NCBI RefSeq assembly: GCF_000320405.1
Contig: NZ_KB291625.1
Span: 1-56,078, forward strand
Direction of reading: 5' to 3'
Origin: Clostridium celatum DSM 1785
GTDB taxonomy: Bacteria; Bacillota; Clostridia; Clostridiales; Clostridiaceae
DNA length: 56,078 bases
Positions 35,647 through 46,388 of the stretch are shown piece by piece. The position numbers and the translations under genes were made by a program. The notes beneath the pieces were generated by a model, which saw nothing but the letters and a program-made list of their open reading frames with translations, ran no database searches and was not told where the DNA came from. Numbering within the stretch: the first letter of the stretch is position 1; every line of letters begins with the position of its first letter.

Positions 35647-36732
35647 ATGTTATTAGATAAATTAGCATTTACAGAAAATAAGTATGAAGAACTATCAGTA
35701 AAGATATCAGATCCTTCAATAATGGCTAACCAAAAAGAATGGAGAAAGCTATGTAAGGAGCATGCTGACTTAGAAGTTATAGTAACAGCATATAGAGAAT
35801 ACAAAAAGGTTGTTGAGGATTTAGAAGCAAACAAAGAAATGTTAGAAGAAGAATCAGATAAAGAAATGAGAGAAATGTTATCTGAAGAAATTTCTATGCT
35901 TAAAGAACAAGAAGAAGAATTAGAAAATAAAATTCAAATTCTTTTATTACCTAAGGATCCTAATGATGATAAGAACGTATTTGTTGAAATTAGAGGTGGA
36001 GCTGGTGGTGATGAAGCAGCTCTATTTGCAGCAAATCTTTTCAGAATGTACACAAGATATGCAGAATCTCAAAGATGGTCAGTTGAAATGATGAGTTCAA
36101 ATGAAAATGATCTTGGTGGATTTAAAGAAGTTGTATTCATGATTAAAGGTAATGGAGCTTATTCAAAGCTAAAGTATGAAAGTGGAGTACATAGAGTTCA
36201 AAGAGTTCCTGATACAGAGAGTTCTGGTAGAATTCATACATCAACAGCTACAGTTGCGGTATTACCAGAAGTTGATGATGTTGAAATAGAAATAAATGAT
36301 AAAGATTTAAGAATTGATGTTTACAGATCTTCAGGGAATGGAGGACAATGCGTTAATACAACAGATTCAGCTGTTAGAATAACACATATTCCAACAGGAA
36401 CAGTTGTTGCATGTCAAGATGAAAAGTCACAGTTAAAAAATAAAGAAAAAGCTATGAAAGTATTAAGAGCTAGACTTTACGAAGCTGCAGAAGCTGAAAG
36501 AATGGCTGGAATTGCAGAAGATAGAAAGAGCCAAGTTGGTACTGGGGATAGAAGTGAAAGAATAAGAACTTACAACTATCCACAAGGAAGAATTACAGAC
36601 CATAGAATTGGATTAACATTATATAAATTAGATAGTTTTATGAATGGAGATATTGAAGAAGTTATTAATGCTTTAATCACTGCTGACCAAGCAGAAAAGA
36701 TGAAAGCAATGGGAAATACAGATTCAATGTAA
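35647..36732 (+). CDS. prfA: peptide chain release factor 1
   Basis: RF1 reads UAA and UAG stop codons. The 361 residues comprise an N-terminal coiled-coil domain (about 1-100), the PCRF domain with [20 protein letters not shown] (about 118) and [20 protein letters not shown]. The catalytic GGQ loop is [20 protein letters not shown] (about 228-247). The full uninterrupted frame shows none of the RF2-type programmed frameshift, which fits RF1. Its modifying enzyme PrmC is encoded just upstream. Confidence 0.96.
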   Translation: MLLDKLAFTENKYEELSVKISDPSIMANQKEWRKLCKEHADLEVIVTAYREYKKVVEDLEANKEMLEEESDKEMREMLSEEISMLKEQEEELENKIQILLLPKDPNDDKNVFVEIRGGAGGDEAALFAANLFRMYTRYAESQRWSVEMMSSNENDLGGFKEVVFMIKGNGAYSKLKYESGVHRVQRVPDTESSGRIHTSTATVAVLPEVDDVEIEINDKDLRIDVYRSSGNGGQCVNTTDSAVRITHIPTGTVVACQDEKSQLKNKEKAMKVLRARLYEAAEAERMAGIAEDRKSQVGTGDRSERIRTYNYPQGRITDHRIGLTLYKLDSFMNGDIEEVINALITADQAEKMKAMGNTDSM

Positions 36733-36772
36733 TTTTAAAAGCCTTGCATTTAAATATGTAAGGCTTTTAAAA
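36733..36772. terminator. hairpin after prfA
   Basis: 16-bp stem TTTTAAAAGCCTTGCA / TGTAAGGCTTTTAAAA (one G-U), loop TTTAAATA. T tracts are inside the stem ends, so it may terminate in both directions; it ends just before the ribosome site of the next gene. Confidence 0.65.
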
Positions 36773-36783
36773 TAGGTGACAAT

Positions 36784-37370
36784 ATGAAAATAGATAAGCA
36801 TTAAAGAAACAAAAAAAATATAAAGGATTATTTTTTGCTTTTATGTTTTTTTTAGCAATAATACTACCTATTATAACTTATTTATCATATATGAAATCAC
36901 TATATATAATGTTTTTTTTAGCTATAATAGAGATATTAATTTTTTTGGCTATTATTAGTAAAATGAATTATTATGAGCTTAAGTTTAGTTTTTATAATAA
37001 TAAATTAAAGTTTAGAAGTGGATTATTTTCTAAAGAGAGCGTAATACTTTGTGATAAAGTTGCTGTAGTTCACACTAATAAAAGTAAAGAAGATATAGAG
37101 ATTATTATTATAACTAGAAATAAATTTAAAAATAAAAAACTTAGACCTTTAACTAAAGTAATATTAGATAAATATCCTGAAATAGAAAAAGAAATTGAAA
37201 AACTTAAAAAAATAGATAATAATCATGTATATTATTTTCAGGTTATTAAGCGAGGGGCTTTAAGAAAATATTTATTATTAGATAATATATATAGAAATTG
37301 TGTTAATTCAATTTATACATATTCAGCTATTGAAAATATTAAAATAGCAAGAGGACAAAATGAAATTTAA
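36784..37370 (+). CDS. small membrane protein of unknown function, reading frame broken at codon 5
   Basis: The uninterrupted frame from ATG 36843 gives 175 residues: two membrane helices (about 1-20 and 23-43) and a basic cytosolic domain resembling bacterial PH-like proteins (YYELKFSFYNNKLKFRSGLF). Upstream in the same frame the protein reads ALKKQKKYKGLFFAF, joined to MKIDK only if one A is added at 36796-36797. ATG 36784 has a good AGGTGAC ribosome site, whereas ATG 36843 has none. So the real start is probably 36784 with a one-base deletion. It lies between prfA and the Sua5 gene. I cannot assign a function. Confidence 0.62.
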
Positions 37371-37387
37371 GAAAGAAGGTACGCTTT

Positions 37388-38437
37388 GTGGAAACTAAAG
37401 TTGCCATAGTTAAAGATATTAGTAGAGATATAGAATATATCGAAGAGGCAGGAAAGGTCATAAGAGAAGGGGGAACAGTAGCGTTTCCAACAGAAACTGT
37501 TTATGGATTGGGGGCTGATGCCCTTAATGAGGATGCCGTAAAAAAGATATTTATTGCAAAAGGAAGGCCACAAGACAATCCATTAATAGTTCATGTAGCA
37601 TCAAAGGATATATCTGATTTAGTAAAAGAAGTTCCAAAGATAGCACAAGAGTTAATGAATAAATTTTGGCCAGGACCGTTAACTATTATTCTAGAAAAAA
37701 AAGATATAATACCAAATGTAACAAGTGCAAATCTTAGTACTATTGGAATAAGAATGCCTAGTTCTAAAATTGCTCTTAAGCTTATAGAACTTTCAGGAAG
37801 GCCAATAGCAGCACCATCAGCTAATATATCTGGAAGACCAAGTCCTACTGAAGTTGAAAGATGTGTTGAAGATTTAAATGGAAGAGTTGATTATATAATT
37901 GGTGGAGAAAGTAGCAATATTGGAGTTGAATCTACAATTATTGATTGTACAGTAAATCCACCATTAGTACTTAGACCAGGCGGAATTACTTTGGAGATGC
38001 TTAAGGAAATTAATAGTGAAATAGAAATAGATAAGGCATTAATGAGCAAACCAAGTGATGATTTAAAGCCTAAAGCCCCAGGTATGAAGTATAGACATTA
38101 TGCCCCAAAGGCGAGTTTAAAAATAATTAGTGGTAAAAATGAAAAAACTATTGAAATTATTAATCAAATGATGGAAAATTATATAGAAAAAAATAATACA
38201 GTAGCGATACTAACAACTGATGAAAATTTAAATAAATTTAATAAGGGTGAAGTTATATCACTAGGTAGCGAAAATAATTTATACGAAATTGCAAAAAATT
38301 TATTTGAATCATTAAGAAAATGCGATGATTTAGGAGTAGATTATATTTTATGTCAAGGCTTTGAAGAGTATGGAGTTGGACTTGCAATTATGAATAGATT
38401 AAATAAGGCTGCAGGATATGATATCATATATGTATAA
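37388..38437 (+). CDS. ywlC: L-threonylcarbamoyladenylate synthase (Sua5/YwlC type)
   Basis: This enzyme makes threonylcarbamoyl-AMP from Thr, bicarbonate and ATP, the donor used by TsaD for tRNA t6A37. The YrdC domain covers about 15-200: GGTVAFPTETVYGLGADA, KIFIAKGRPQDNPLIVHV and APSANISGRPSPT. A linker and the Sua5 C-terminal domain (about 230-345) make it the long, two-domain form (349 residues). The start is GTG 37388 with AAGAAGGT upstream. Neighbours prfA and rpiB match the common Firmicute order. Confidence 0.93.
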   Translation: METKVAIVKDISRDIEYIEEAGKVIREGGTVAFPTETVYGLGADALNEDAVKKIFIAKGRPQDNPLIVHVASKDISDLVKEVPKIAQELMNKFWPGPLTIILEKKDIIPNVTSANLSTIGIRMPSSKIALKLIELSGRPIAAPSANISGRPSPTEVERCVEDLNGRVDYIIGGESSNIGVESTIIDCTVNPPLVLRPGGITLEMLKEINSEIEIDKALMSKPSDDLKPKAPGMKYRHYAPKASLKIISGKNEKTIEIINQMMENYIEKNNTVAILTTDENLNKFNKGEVISLGSENNLYEIAKNLFESLRKCDDLGVDYILCQGFEEYGVGLAIMNRLNKAAGYDIIYV

Positions 38438-38438
38438 T

Positions 38439-38473
38439 AAAGGAGGATGGGGGAACCTATTCTCCTTTTTTTA
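38439..38473 (+). terminator. terminator after the Sua5 gene
   Basis: Stem AAAGGAG / CTCCTTT with an inner GGG/CCT pairing, followed by TTTT. Confidence 0.7.
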
Positions 38474-38501
38474 TAAATAAATAAAGAGGAAGGATGATTT
38501 T

Positions 38502-38951
38502 ATGAAGATTGCATTAGGTTGTGACCATGGTGGATTAAATTTAAAAGAAGAGATAGCTAATTACTTAAAATCTGAAAATATAGAATTTAAAGATTTTGGT
38601 ACATACACAGAAGAGTCTTGTGATTATGCTGACATAGCATTACCAGTGGCTGAAGCAGTTGTAGCTAAAGAGTTTGATTTTGGTATTTTAATATGTGGTA
38701 CTGGAATTGGAATAGGAATTGCAGCAAACAAGGTTCCGGGGATAAGAGCAGCGCTTTGCTCAGATACATTTAGTGCTCATGCAACAAGAGAGCATAATAA
38801 TGCTAACATTTTAACTATGGGAGAAAGAGTTATTGGTAAAGGATTAGCTATTGATATAGTTAAAGCTTTTTTAGGGGCTGAATTTGAAGGCGATAGACAT
38901 ATAAGAAGACTAAATAAAATAACTGAAATTGAAAAAAAATATTCTAAATAA
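38502..38951 (+). CDS. rpiB: ribose-5-phosphate isomerase B
   Basis: This 149-residue RpiB/LacAB-type isomerase interconverts ribulose-5-phosphate and ribose-5-phosphate in the pentose phosphate pathway. The N terminus KIALGCDHGGLNLKEEI, the catalytic cysteine in GILICGTGIGIGIAANK (about 65-81) and the histidine in ATREHNNANI are all present. An AGAGGAAGG ribosome site precedes ATG 38502. The next gene upp uses PRPP derived from ribose-5-phosphate, and the two are only 69 bases apart, so a common transcript is likely. Confidence 0.95.
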   Translation: MKIALGCDHGGLNLKEEIANYLKSENIEFKDFGTYTEESCDYADIALPVAEAVVAKEFDFGILICGTGIGIGIAANKVPGIRAALCSDTFSAHATREHNNANILTMGERVIGKGLAIDIVKAFLGAEFEGDRHIRRLNKITEIEKKYSK

Positions 38952-39020
38952 ATATTAATAATTAATAGGTAAATTGGAATATAATAAATATAATTTGTTT
39001 AATTTGGGAGGAATAATACA

Positions 39021-39650
39021 ATGAGTAAAGTAACAGAAATGAAACATCCTTTAATATCACATAAACTTGCATACATAAGAAGCAAAGATACAGGTTCTAA
39101 ATACTTTAGAGAGTTAGTAGAAGAAGTATCTATGTTAATGGCATATGAAGAAACTAGAGATTTAGAAACAGAAGAAGTAGAAGTTGAAACTCCAATATGT
39201 ACTACTAAGTGTCAAATGTTAGCTGGTAAAAAGATGGCTATAGTTCCAATCTTAAGAGCTGGACTTGGTATGGTTGATGGAATATTAAATTTAATACCAG
39301 CAGCTAAAGTTGGTCATATAGGATTATATAGAGATGAAGAAACACTACAACCAGTAGAGTATTTCTGTAAACTTCCTCAAGATATAGCGGAAAGAGATGT
39401 TATAGTTGTTGATCCAATGTTAGCTACAGGTGGTTCAGCAGCCGATGCTATAACATTATTAAAGCAAAGAGGAGCTAAAAAAATAAGATTAAGCACATTA
39501 ATATCTTCACCAGAAGGAATTAAATTAGTAGAAGAACAACATCCAGATGTTGATATCTATGTTGCTGCTATAGATGAAAAATTAAATGAAAAAGGATATA
39601 TAGTACCAGGTCTTGGAGATGCTGGAGATAGACTTTTTGGAACTAAGTAA
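39021..39650 (+). CDS. upp: uracil phosphoribosyltransferase
   Basis: Upp converts uracil and PRPP to UMP. The 209 residues carry the family start [20 protein letters not shown], the PRPP loop [16 protein letters not shown] (about 130-145) and the uracil-binding end [17 protein letters not shown]. Complete and highly conserved. A perfect terminator follows. Confidence 0.97.
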   Translation: MSKVTEMKHPLISHKLAYIRSKDTGSKYFRELVEEVSMLMAYEETRDLETEEVEVETPICTTKCQMLAGKKMAIVPILRAGLGMVDGILNLIPAAKVGHIGLYRDEETLQPVEYFCKLPQDIAERDVIVVDPMLATGGSAADAITLLKQRGAKKIRLSTLISSPEGIKLVEEQHPDVDIYVAAIDEKLNEKGYIVPGLGDAGDRLFGTK

Positions 39651-39656
39651 TATTGT

Positions 39657-39686
39657 AAAAGCGAAGACTAGTGTCTTCGCTTTTAT
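39657..39686 (+). terminator. terminator of upp
   Basis: Perfect 12-bp stem AAAAGCGAAGAC / GTCTTCGCTTTT with a 4-base loop. Confidence 0.93.
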
Positions 39687-39872
39687 AATAGAATGATAAC
39701 TAGATTAGATAATTTAATTATTAGTAGTCATAAATTGAAGCTTAACTCCTTTACAAATTTATAAGAATATATTAAAAAATTAATTATACATGAATTTTAA
39801 CCACAAATCATAAGGTAGAATCGGGGGTGAAGCAAAATTTATATAAATGTATTAGATAAGGAGAATGATTTT

Positions 39873-40370
39873 ATGTCAAAAAGAAAAGAATATTTATCTT
39901 GGGATGATTATTTTATGGCAGTTGCATTATTGTCGGCTAAAAGAAGTAAGGATCCTAATACACAAGTTGGAGCTTGTATTGTGAATAAAAATAATATAAT
40001 TGAGAGCATAGGATACAATGGACTTCCAAAGGGATGTTCAGATGATGAATTTCCATGGGGAAATGAAGGTGATGCATTAGACACAAAATATCCATTTGTA
40101 GTTCATGCAGAGTTAAATGCTATTTTAAATGCAAAAGGAAAAGATTTATCAAATTGTAGAATATATGTTGCATTATTCCCTTGTAATGAATGTGCTAAAG
40201 CTATAATACAATCGGGAATAAATGAAGTAGTATATTTGAGTGATAAATATGCTAATACAGATTCAGTAAAGGCATCTAAAAGAATGTTTAAGGCTGCAGG
40301 AGTAAATTTGAAACAAATAGAGTCAGCTCATGAAAAAATAGATTTATCATTAAATATAAAAGATGTTTAA
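39873..40370 (+). CDS. comEB: dCMP deaminase (ComEB family)
   Basis: This 165-residue zinc deaminase turns dCMP into dUMP for dTTP synthesis. The zinc site is HAELNAI (His and Glu, about residue 75) and PCNECAKAII (two Cys, about 103). The N terminus WDDYFMAVALLSAKRSKDPNTQVGA is typical. It is named after comEB because of its position in the B. subtilis comE operon; no competence genes are next to it here. Close to upp and tdk in a salvage-gene neighbourhood. Confidence 0.93.
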   Translation: MSKRKEYLSWDDYFMAVALLSAKRSKDPNTQVGACIVNKNNIIESIGYNGLPKGCSDDEFPWGNEGDALDTKYPFVVHAELNAILNAKGKDLSNCRIYVALFPCNECAKAIIQSGINEVVYLSDKYANTDSVKASKRMFKAAGVNLKQIESAHEKIDLSLNIKDV

Positions 40371-40381
40371 AATATTGATAA

Positions 40382-40437
40382 TCAAATAACAATTAGTTAA
40401 AATTCATCATCAATTTTATGATTAAAATGTTATTTGA
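40382..40437 (+). terminator. possible terminator after the dCMP deaminase gene
   Basis: TCAAATAACA / TGTTATTTGA 10-bp stem with a long A+T-rich loop that can pair further (AAAATT / AATTTT). It is A+T-rich and lacks a clean T tract. Confidence 0.45.
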
Positions 40438-40542
40438 ATTAATTTAAATGTTGTATTTTTTTTATTAAATTACAAAGAGAATTTACATAGATAGAAAAAA
40501 TTTTTTAAAATATATAAAAAGGTAAAATATTTTAAATATTAG

Positions 40543-40572
40543 TTGATATTGGAAAAAATAAAGTGGTATAAT
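40543..40572 (+). promoter_or_regulatory. promoter of thl
   Basis: TTGATA at 40543-40548, 18-bp spacer, perfect TATAAT at 40567-40572. The transcript should start near 40579, inside a long inverted repeat. Confidence 0.75.
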
Positions 40573-40614
40573 AATAGTGTTAATTGTTTAACAATTTAAA
40601 CAATTAGCACTATT
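40573..40614. promoter_or_regulatory. 17-bp inverted repeat at the thl start site, possible Rex-like operator
   Basis: Arms 40573-40589 and 40598-40614 pair with one G-U; the core TTGTTTAACAATTTAAACAA (40584-40603) is a perfect palindrome. It resembles the redox regulator Rex's site (TTGTTAAnnnnTTAACAA), but the half sites are one base longer. Rex controls thiolase and butyrate/butanol genes in clostridia, and the position just after -10 would block transcription. Low certainty on identity. Confidence 0.5.
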
Positions 40615-40650
40615 ATGATTTAAGGGTTAAAAACGAGGGAGGATTTTTTT

Positions 40651-41832
40651 ATGAGAGATGTAGTAATAGTTAGTGCGGTAAGAACTGCTATAGGTTCATT
40701 TGGAGGATCGCTTAAGGATGTTCCAGCAGCAGATTTAGGAGCATTAGTAATTAAAGAAGCTGTAAATAGAGCTGGTGTAAAGCCAGAATTAGTTGAAGAA
40801 GTAATAATGGGTAATGTTATACAAGCTGGGCAAGGTCAAAATGTAGCTAGACAAGCATCTGTTAAAGCAGGGCTACCAGTTGAAGTTCCAGCAATGACAA
40901 TAAATAAAGTTTGTGGATCAGGTTTAAGATCAGTAGCATTAGCAGCTCAAATGATTAAAGCAGGAGATTGTGATGTAGTTGTAGCTGGTGGTATGGAAAA
41001 TATGTCTGCAGCACCTTATGCAATTCCAGGAGCTAGATGGGGACAAAGAATGGGCGATGGAAAAATGGTTGATACTATGATAAAGGATGCATTATGGGAT
41101 GCATTTAATGATTATCATATGGGAGTAACAGCTGAAAATATAGCTACAGAATGGAACTTAACTAGAGAAATGCAAGATGAATTTGCTGTGCAATCACAAA
41201 TTAAAGCTGAAAGAGCTATAAAAGAAGGAAGATTTAAAGATGAAATAGTTCCAGTAGTTATTCCACAAAGAAAAGGTGAACCAAAAGTATTTGATACAGA
41301 TGAATTCCCAAGATTCGGAGCTACTATAGAAGCTATGGCTAAATTAAGACCTGCATTCGTAAAAAATGGAACAGTAACTGCAGCAAATGCATCAGGAATT
41401 AATGATGGTGCAGCAGCATTTGTAGTTATGAGTGCAGAAAAAGCAGAAGAGTTAGGGTTAAAGCCAATGGCTAAAATACTTTCTTATGGAAGCAAGGGAT
41501 TAGAGCCATCAATCATGGGATATGGACCATTCCATGCAACTAAGAAAGCTTTAGAAGGAACTGGATTAACAGTCGAAGATTTAGATTTAATAGAAGCAAA
41601 TGAAGCATTCGCAGCTCAAAGCTTAGCTGTGGCTAAAGATTTAAACTTTGATATGAGTAAGGTTAATGTTAATGGTGGAGCTATAGCACTTGGACATCCG
41701 GTAGGAGCTTCAGGAGCAAGAATATTAGTTACATTACTTCATGAAATGGAAAAAAGAGATGCTAAGAAAGGTTTAGCAACACTTTGCATTGGCGGAGGAA
41801 TGGGAACTGCTTTAATAGTTGAGAGAATATAA
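40651..41832 (+). CDS. thlA: acetyl-CoA acetyltransferase (thiolase)
   Basis: Thiolase condenses two acetyl-CoA to acetoacetyl-CoA, the first step of butyrate and butanol formation. The 393 residues are the normal length. The acylated cysteine is in [14 protein letters not shown] (about residue 88). The second half has the His of [17 protein letters not shown] (about 349) and the final Cys of [15 protein letters not shown] (about 379). It stands alone with its own promoter and terminator, separate from the crt-bcd cluster, which is not in this window. A GGGAGG site precedes ATG 40651. Confidence 0.96.
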   Translation: MRDVVIVSAVRTAIGSFGGSLKDVPAADLGALVIKEAVNRAGVKPELVEEVIMGNVIQAGQGQNVARQASVKAGLPVEVPAMTINKVCGSGLRSVALAAQMIKAGDCDVVVAGGMENMSAAPYAIPGARWGQRMGDGKMVDTMIKDALWDAFNDYHMGVTAENIATEWNLTREMQDEFAVQSQIKAERAIKEGRFKDEIVPVVIPQRKGEPKVFDTDEFPRFGATIEAMAKLRPAFVKNGTVTAANASGINDGAAAFVVMSAEKAEELGLKPMAKILSYGSKGLEPSIMGYGPFHATKKALEGTGLTVEDLDLIEANEAFAAQSLAVAKDLNFDMSKVNVNGGAIALGHPVGASGARILVTLLHEMEKRDAKKGLATLCIGGGMGTALIVERI

Positions 41833-41840
41833 GAAAAATG

Positions 41841-41872
41841 GATAAAAGGAGCTTTTAATAGCTCCTTTTATC
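41841..41872 (+). terminator. terminator of thl
   Basis: Perfect 13-bp stem GATAAAAGGAGCT / AGCTCCTTTTATC with a 6-base loop. Confidence 0.9.
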
Positions 41873-42290
41873 ATTATGGAGCTATATAAAAATATTTAAT
41901 AATAATCATAAGAATAAAAAATAAATTAAAAGGAAAAAATAATGAATAAGCTAGAGTGAAATTATTCAAAAAATATAATTTTAAGTTTTTACAACGATTA
42001 AGGAAAATTTTAGAAAACTATAAAAATATATAAAAAATTTAAAAATTAATAATAAATTTTAGTAAAACTAAAAAAAAAAGAATTATTAAACGTTGCCAAA
42101 AAAAAGGCTTAACAAATCTGAAAATTATGAAAATTTTAAAAAAATAAAGTTTAAAAAAATATCTTGCAAAAAAAAGAGAAATTGATAAAAAGAGGCTTTT
42201 GAGTAAGTATTTAAGCAATAACATTTAATAATAGCTTAATTTAGGGTTAAATTGTAAAAAATAATGAAAAATGAAGTTTTAATTAATTAT
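41873..42290. other. A+T-rich region before the atp leader, no gene
   Basis: About 420 bases of extremely A+T-rich DNA with many A tracts. No frame with a ribosome site is seen. It should hold the atp operon promoter, but I cannot choose one with confidence. Confidence 0.5.
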
Positions 42291-42295
42291 TGAGT

Positions 42296-42437
42296 AGGTA
42301 TATAATTACCTCAGCTAACGGGGATAGCAAGATACTAGATAACTAAGTATTCCTATATAAGAGCTCATAAAACAAAATATATAACTATAAAATATAGTTA
42401 GTTTTTATATAGGAATAACGTAAAGTCACTAGCTCCC
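42296..42437 (+). promoter_or_regulatory. structured 5' leader of the atp operon (riboswitch-like candidate)
   Basis: Several nested stems fit together before atpI. There is a small hairpin AGGTA/TACCT (42296-42311). An outer pairing GGGGATAG (42320-42327) joins CTAGCTCCC (42429-42437) with a 2-base bulge. Inside it are hairpin ATACT/AGTAT (42332-42350), an 11-bp stem ATTCCTATATA/TATATAGGAAT (42349-42416) and an apical hairpin TAACTATA/TATAGTTA (42382-42400). The stretch is richer in G and C than its surroundings. The outer stem ends about 10 bases before the ribosome-site region of atpI, so it could control translation. I cannot assign it to a known class. Confidence 0.5.
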
Positions 42438-42465
42438 AAAATAAGTTATTTATTAGGAGAAAAAA

Positions 42466-42837
42466 ATGCCTAAAGACCTAAAGAATATTATAAAATCTGT
42501 AGCAAACAATAATTTAATAAGTGGAATTGTTGTGTTCTTGATATTAGTGTTATTAAAACAATATAATATTGGCTTAATAATATTAATTGGATTAATAGTT
42601 TCAATGTTAAATTTTATTGTATCAGCTATTATAACTAGTATGTATTTAAGCAAACTTAAAAAAAATAAGGCAATTTTATTTCCCTTAAGCTATTTAATTA
42701 GAATAGTAATTATAGTTGCTATAGCAGTAGTTTTTTCTAATAGAATTGAAAATTTATTAGCTTTTCTATTAGGGTTCATTATACATTATGTGATATTAGG
42801 AATAACTACTATAAAAGTACAGAAGGGAAGTGGATAG
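42466..42837 (+). CDS. atpI: ATP synthase accessory protein AtpI
   Basis: This 123-residue membrane protein has four hydrophobic segments (about 15-35, 37-58, 70-90, 95-115). AtpI/UncI is encoded first in many atp operons and helps assemble the c-ring or the Fo part. Sequence conservation in the family is low, so the call rests on position, size and topology. Its stop is directly followed by the atpB start codon (TAG ATG), so translation is coupled. An AGGAG site precedes ATG 42466. Confidence 0.82.
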   Translation: MPKDLKNIIKSVANNNLISGIVVFLILVLLKQYNIGLIILIGLIVSMLNFIVSAIITSMYLSKLKKNKAILFPLSYLIRIVIIVAIAVVFSNRIENLLAFLLGFIIHYVILGITTIKVQKGSG

Positions 42838-43521
42838 ATGGAATCATCAAAGGCTATATTTTCTTTTTATTTAGGTAAAATAGTAATTGATATAAAACCA
42901 GAATCAATAATACAACTTATAATTGTTTTATTAATTTTATTATTAGCTTGGTGGTCTACAAGGAAACTTGAAATAAGGCCAAGTAAAAAACAAACAGTTG
43001 TTGAATGGATTTATACAATGTTAAACAATGTTGTAATAAGTAACGTTGGAGAAAGTTTTACTAGTATTGTTCCTTTTGTAGGAACTCTAGGGATATTTGT
43101 TCTTGTAATGAATTTAACAGGACTAGTAGGAATTTCACCACCAACAAAGAATTTCAGTGTTACATTAACTTTGGCATTAATATCATTTGTAATGGTACAA
43201 GGATATGCTATTAAAAGAAATGGCATTGGAAGTTATTTTAAGGGATATTTAGAACCAGTATCATTTATATTACCTATTACAATATTAGAAAGAATAATGT
43301 TACCAATATCATTATCTTTAAGACTATTTGGTAATATGTTGGCTGCTACTTTTATTATAGAACTTATTTATGAGAACTTAGAAAAGTTAGCGTGGGCTGC
43401 ACAGCTTGTTATACCAATACCATTACATTTATATTTTGATATATTTGATGGAGGTATACAAGCTGTAATATTTGTTATGTTAACAATGATAAACATTAAG
43501 ATAGTATCTGAACACAATTAA
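42838..43521 (+). CDS. atpB: ATP synthase Fo subunit a
   Basis: This is the membrane stator part that forms the two ion half-channels against the c-ring. The 227 residues have five to six membrane helices. The essential arginine lies in [15 protein letters not shown] (about residue 161). [21 protein letters not shown] is the conserved second-helix region. The last segment [21 protein letters not shown] is typical. It is the second gene of the operon and 13 bases before atpE. Confidence 0.95.
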   Translation: MESSKAIFSFYLGKIVIDIKPESIIQLIIVLLILLLAWWSTRKLEIRPSKKQTVVEWIYTMLNNVVISNVGESFTSIVPFVGTLGIFVLVMNLTGLVGISPPTKNFSVTLTLALISFVMVQGYAIKRNGIGSYFKGYLEPVSFILPITILERIMLPISLSLRLFGNMLAATFIIELIYENLEKLAWAAQLVIPIPLHLYFDIFDGGIQAVIFVMLTMINIKIVSEHN

Positions 43522-43534
43522 GGAGGATTTTAAA

Positions 43535-43768
43535 ATGAGTGAAATAGGAATGAGAGCATTAGGAGCAGGAATTGCAGTATTAGTAGGTTTAGGAGCTGGT
43601 ATTGGTATAGGAAATGCTACAGGAAAAGCTGTGGAAGGTGTTGCTAGAAATCCAGAATCAACAGGAAAAATAACAACTACTTTAGTTATAGGTTCAGCAT
43701 TTGCAGAAGCAACAGCTATTTATGGATTATTAGTATCAATATTATTAATATTTGTAGGAGTAAAATAA
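43535..43768 (+). CDS. atpE: ATP synthase Fo subunit c
   Basis: This 77-residue hairpin of two helices forms the rotor ring. The ion-binding carboxylate is Glu58 in [11 protein letters not shown], and the polar loop is [10 protein letters not shown]. Compared with the Na+-binding ring of Ilyobacter, the helix-1 Gln position is Ile25 in [10 protein letters not shown] and the Ser after Glu is Ala59, so the Na+ ligand set is incomplete and proton coupling is more likely. This is inference from known rings. An AGGAGG site precedes ATG 43535. Confidence 0.95.
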   Translation: MSEIGMRALGAGIAVLVGLGAGIGIGNATGKAVEGVARNPESTGKITTTLVIGSAFAEATAIYGLLVSILLIFVGVK

Positions 43769-43802
43769 TATTTTAATGACTCCAAAGGGGGTAGAATAAG
43801 TA

Positions 43803-44282
43803 ATGGAATTTAATCTTGGTATTATGTTAGCCACAGTAGTAAATTTTTTAATTCTATTATTTGGATTAAAATATTTCTTTTTTGAAAAGGTAAGATTAAT
43901 AATTGAAGCAAGAGAAAATGAAATAGTCGATAAGCTAGATAATGCTGATGAAGGGTTAGAAAAAGCAAGGACTCTTGCAATAAATAATGAGAGATTATTA
44001 AGTAAAGCAAGAGAAGAAGGTAAAGCAATCACAGAAGAACATAAGAGAAGAGCTGAAAAAATATATGAAGAAATAGTTGATGAAGCAAAATCAGAAGCTA
44101 ATTTAATCATTGAAAGAGCTAAAGTTGAAATAGAAAGAGAAAAGGAAAAAGCGGAATTCCAATTAAAGAAGGAAGCCATAGACTTAGCTGTAGAATTATC
44201 TAAGAAGGTAATTGAAAAAAATATTGATGAAGAAAAAAATAGACAATTAATTGATGAGTTTATTTCTGAGGTGGGTAATTAA
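43803..44282 (+). CDS. atpF: ATP synthase Fo subunit b
   Basis: Peripheral stalk subunit of 159 residues: one N-terminal membrane helix (about 5-25, [20 protein letters not shown]) and a long charged coiled coil (30-155), which dimerises and holds delta and the catalytic head. Normal length and pattern. It sits two bases before the atpH start codon. Confidence 0.94.
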   Translation: MEFNLGIMLATVVNFLILLFGLKYFFFEKVRLIIEARENEIVDKLDNADEGLEKARTLAINNERLLSKAREEGKAITEEHKRRAEKIYEEIVDEAKSEANLIIERAKVEIEREKEKAEFQLKKEAIDLAVELSKKVIEKNIDEEKNRQLIDEFISEVGN

Positions 44283-44284
44283 AT

Positions 44285-46350
<2,066 letters not shown>

Positions 46351-46388
46351 CTTTATAAGCTATGCAATTCTTTAGGAGGTAATATACA

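Noticed and set aside
42296..42437. Firm call of a Na+ riboswitch before the atp operon
   Set aside because: The class is plausible by gene context, but I cannot verify its consensus from memory and the c subunit lacks the Na+ ligand pattern. It is kept as an unclassified leader.
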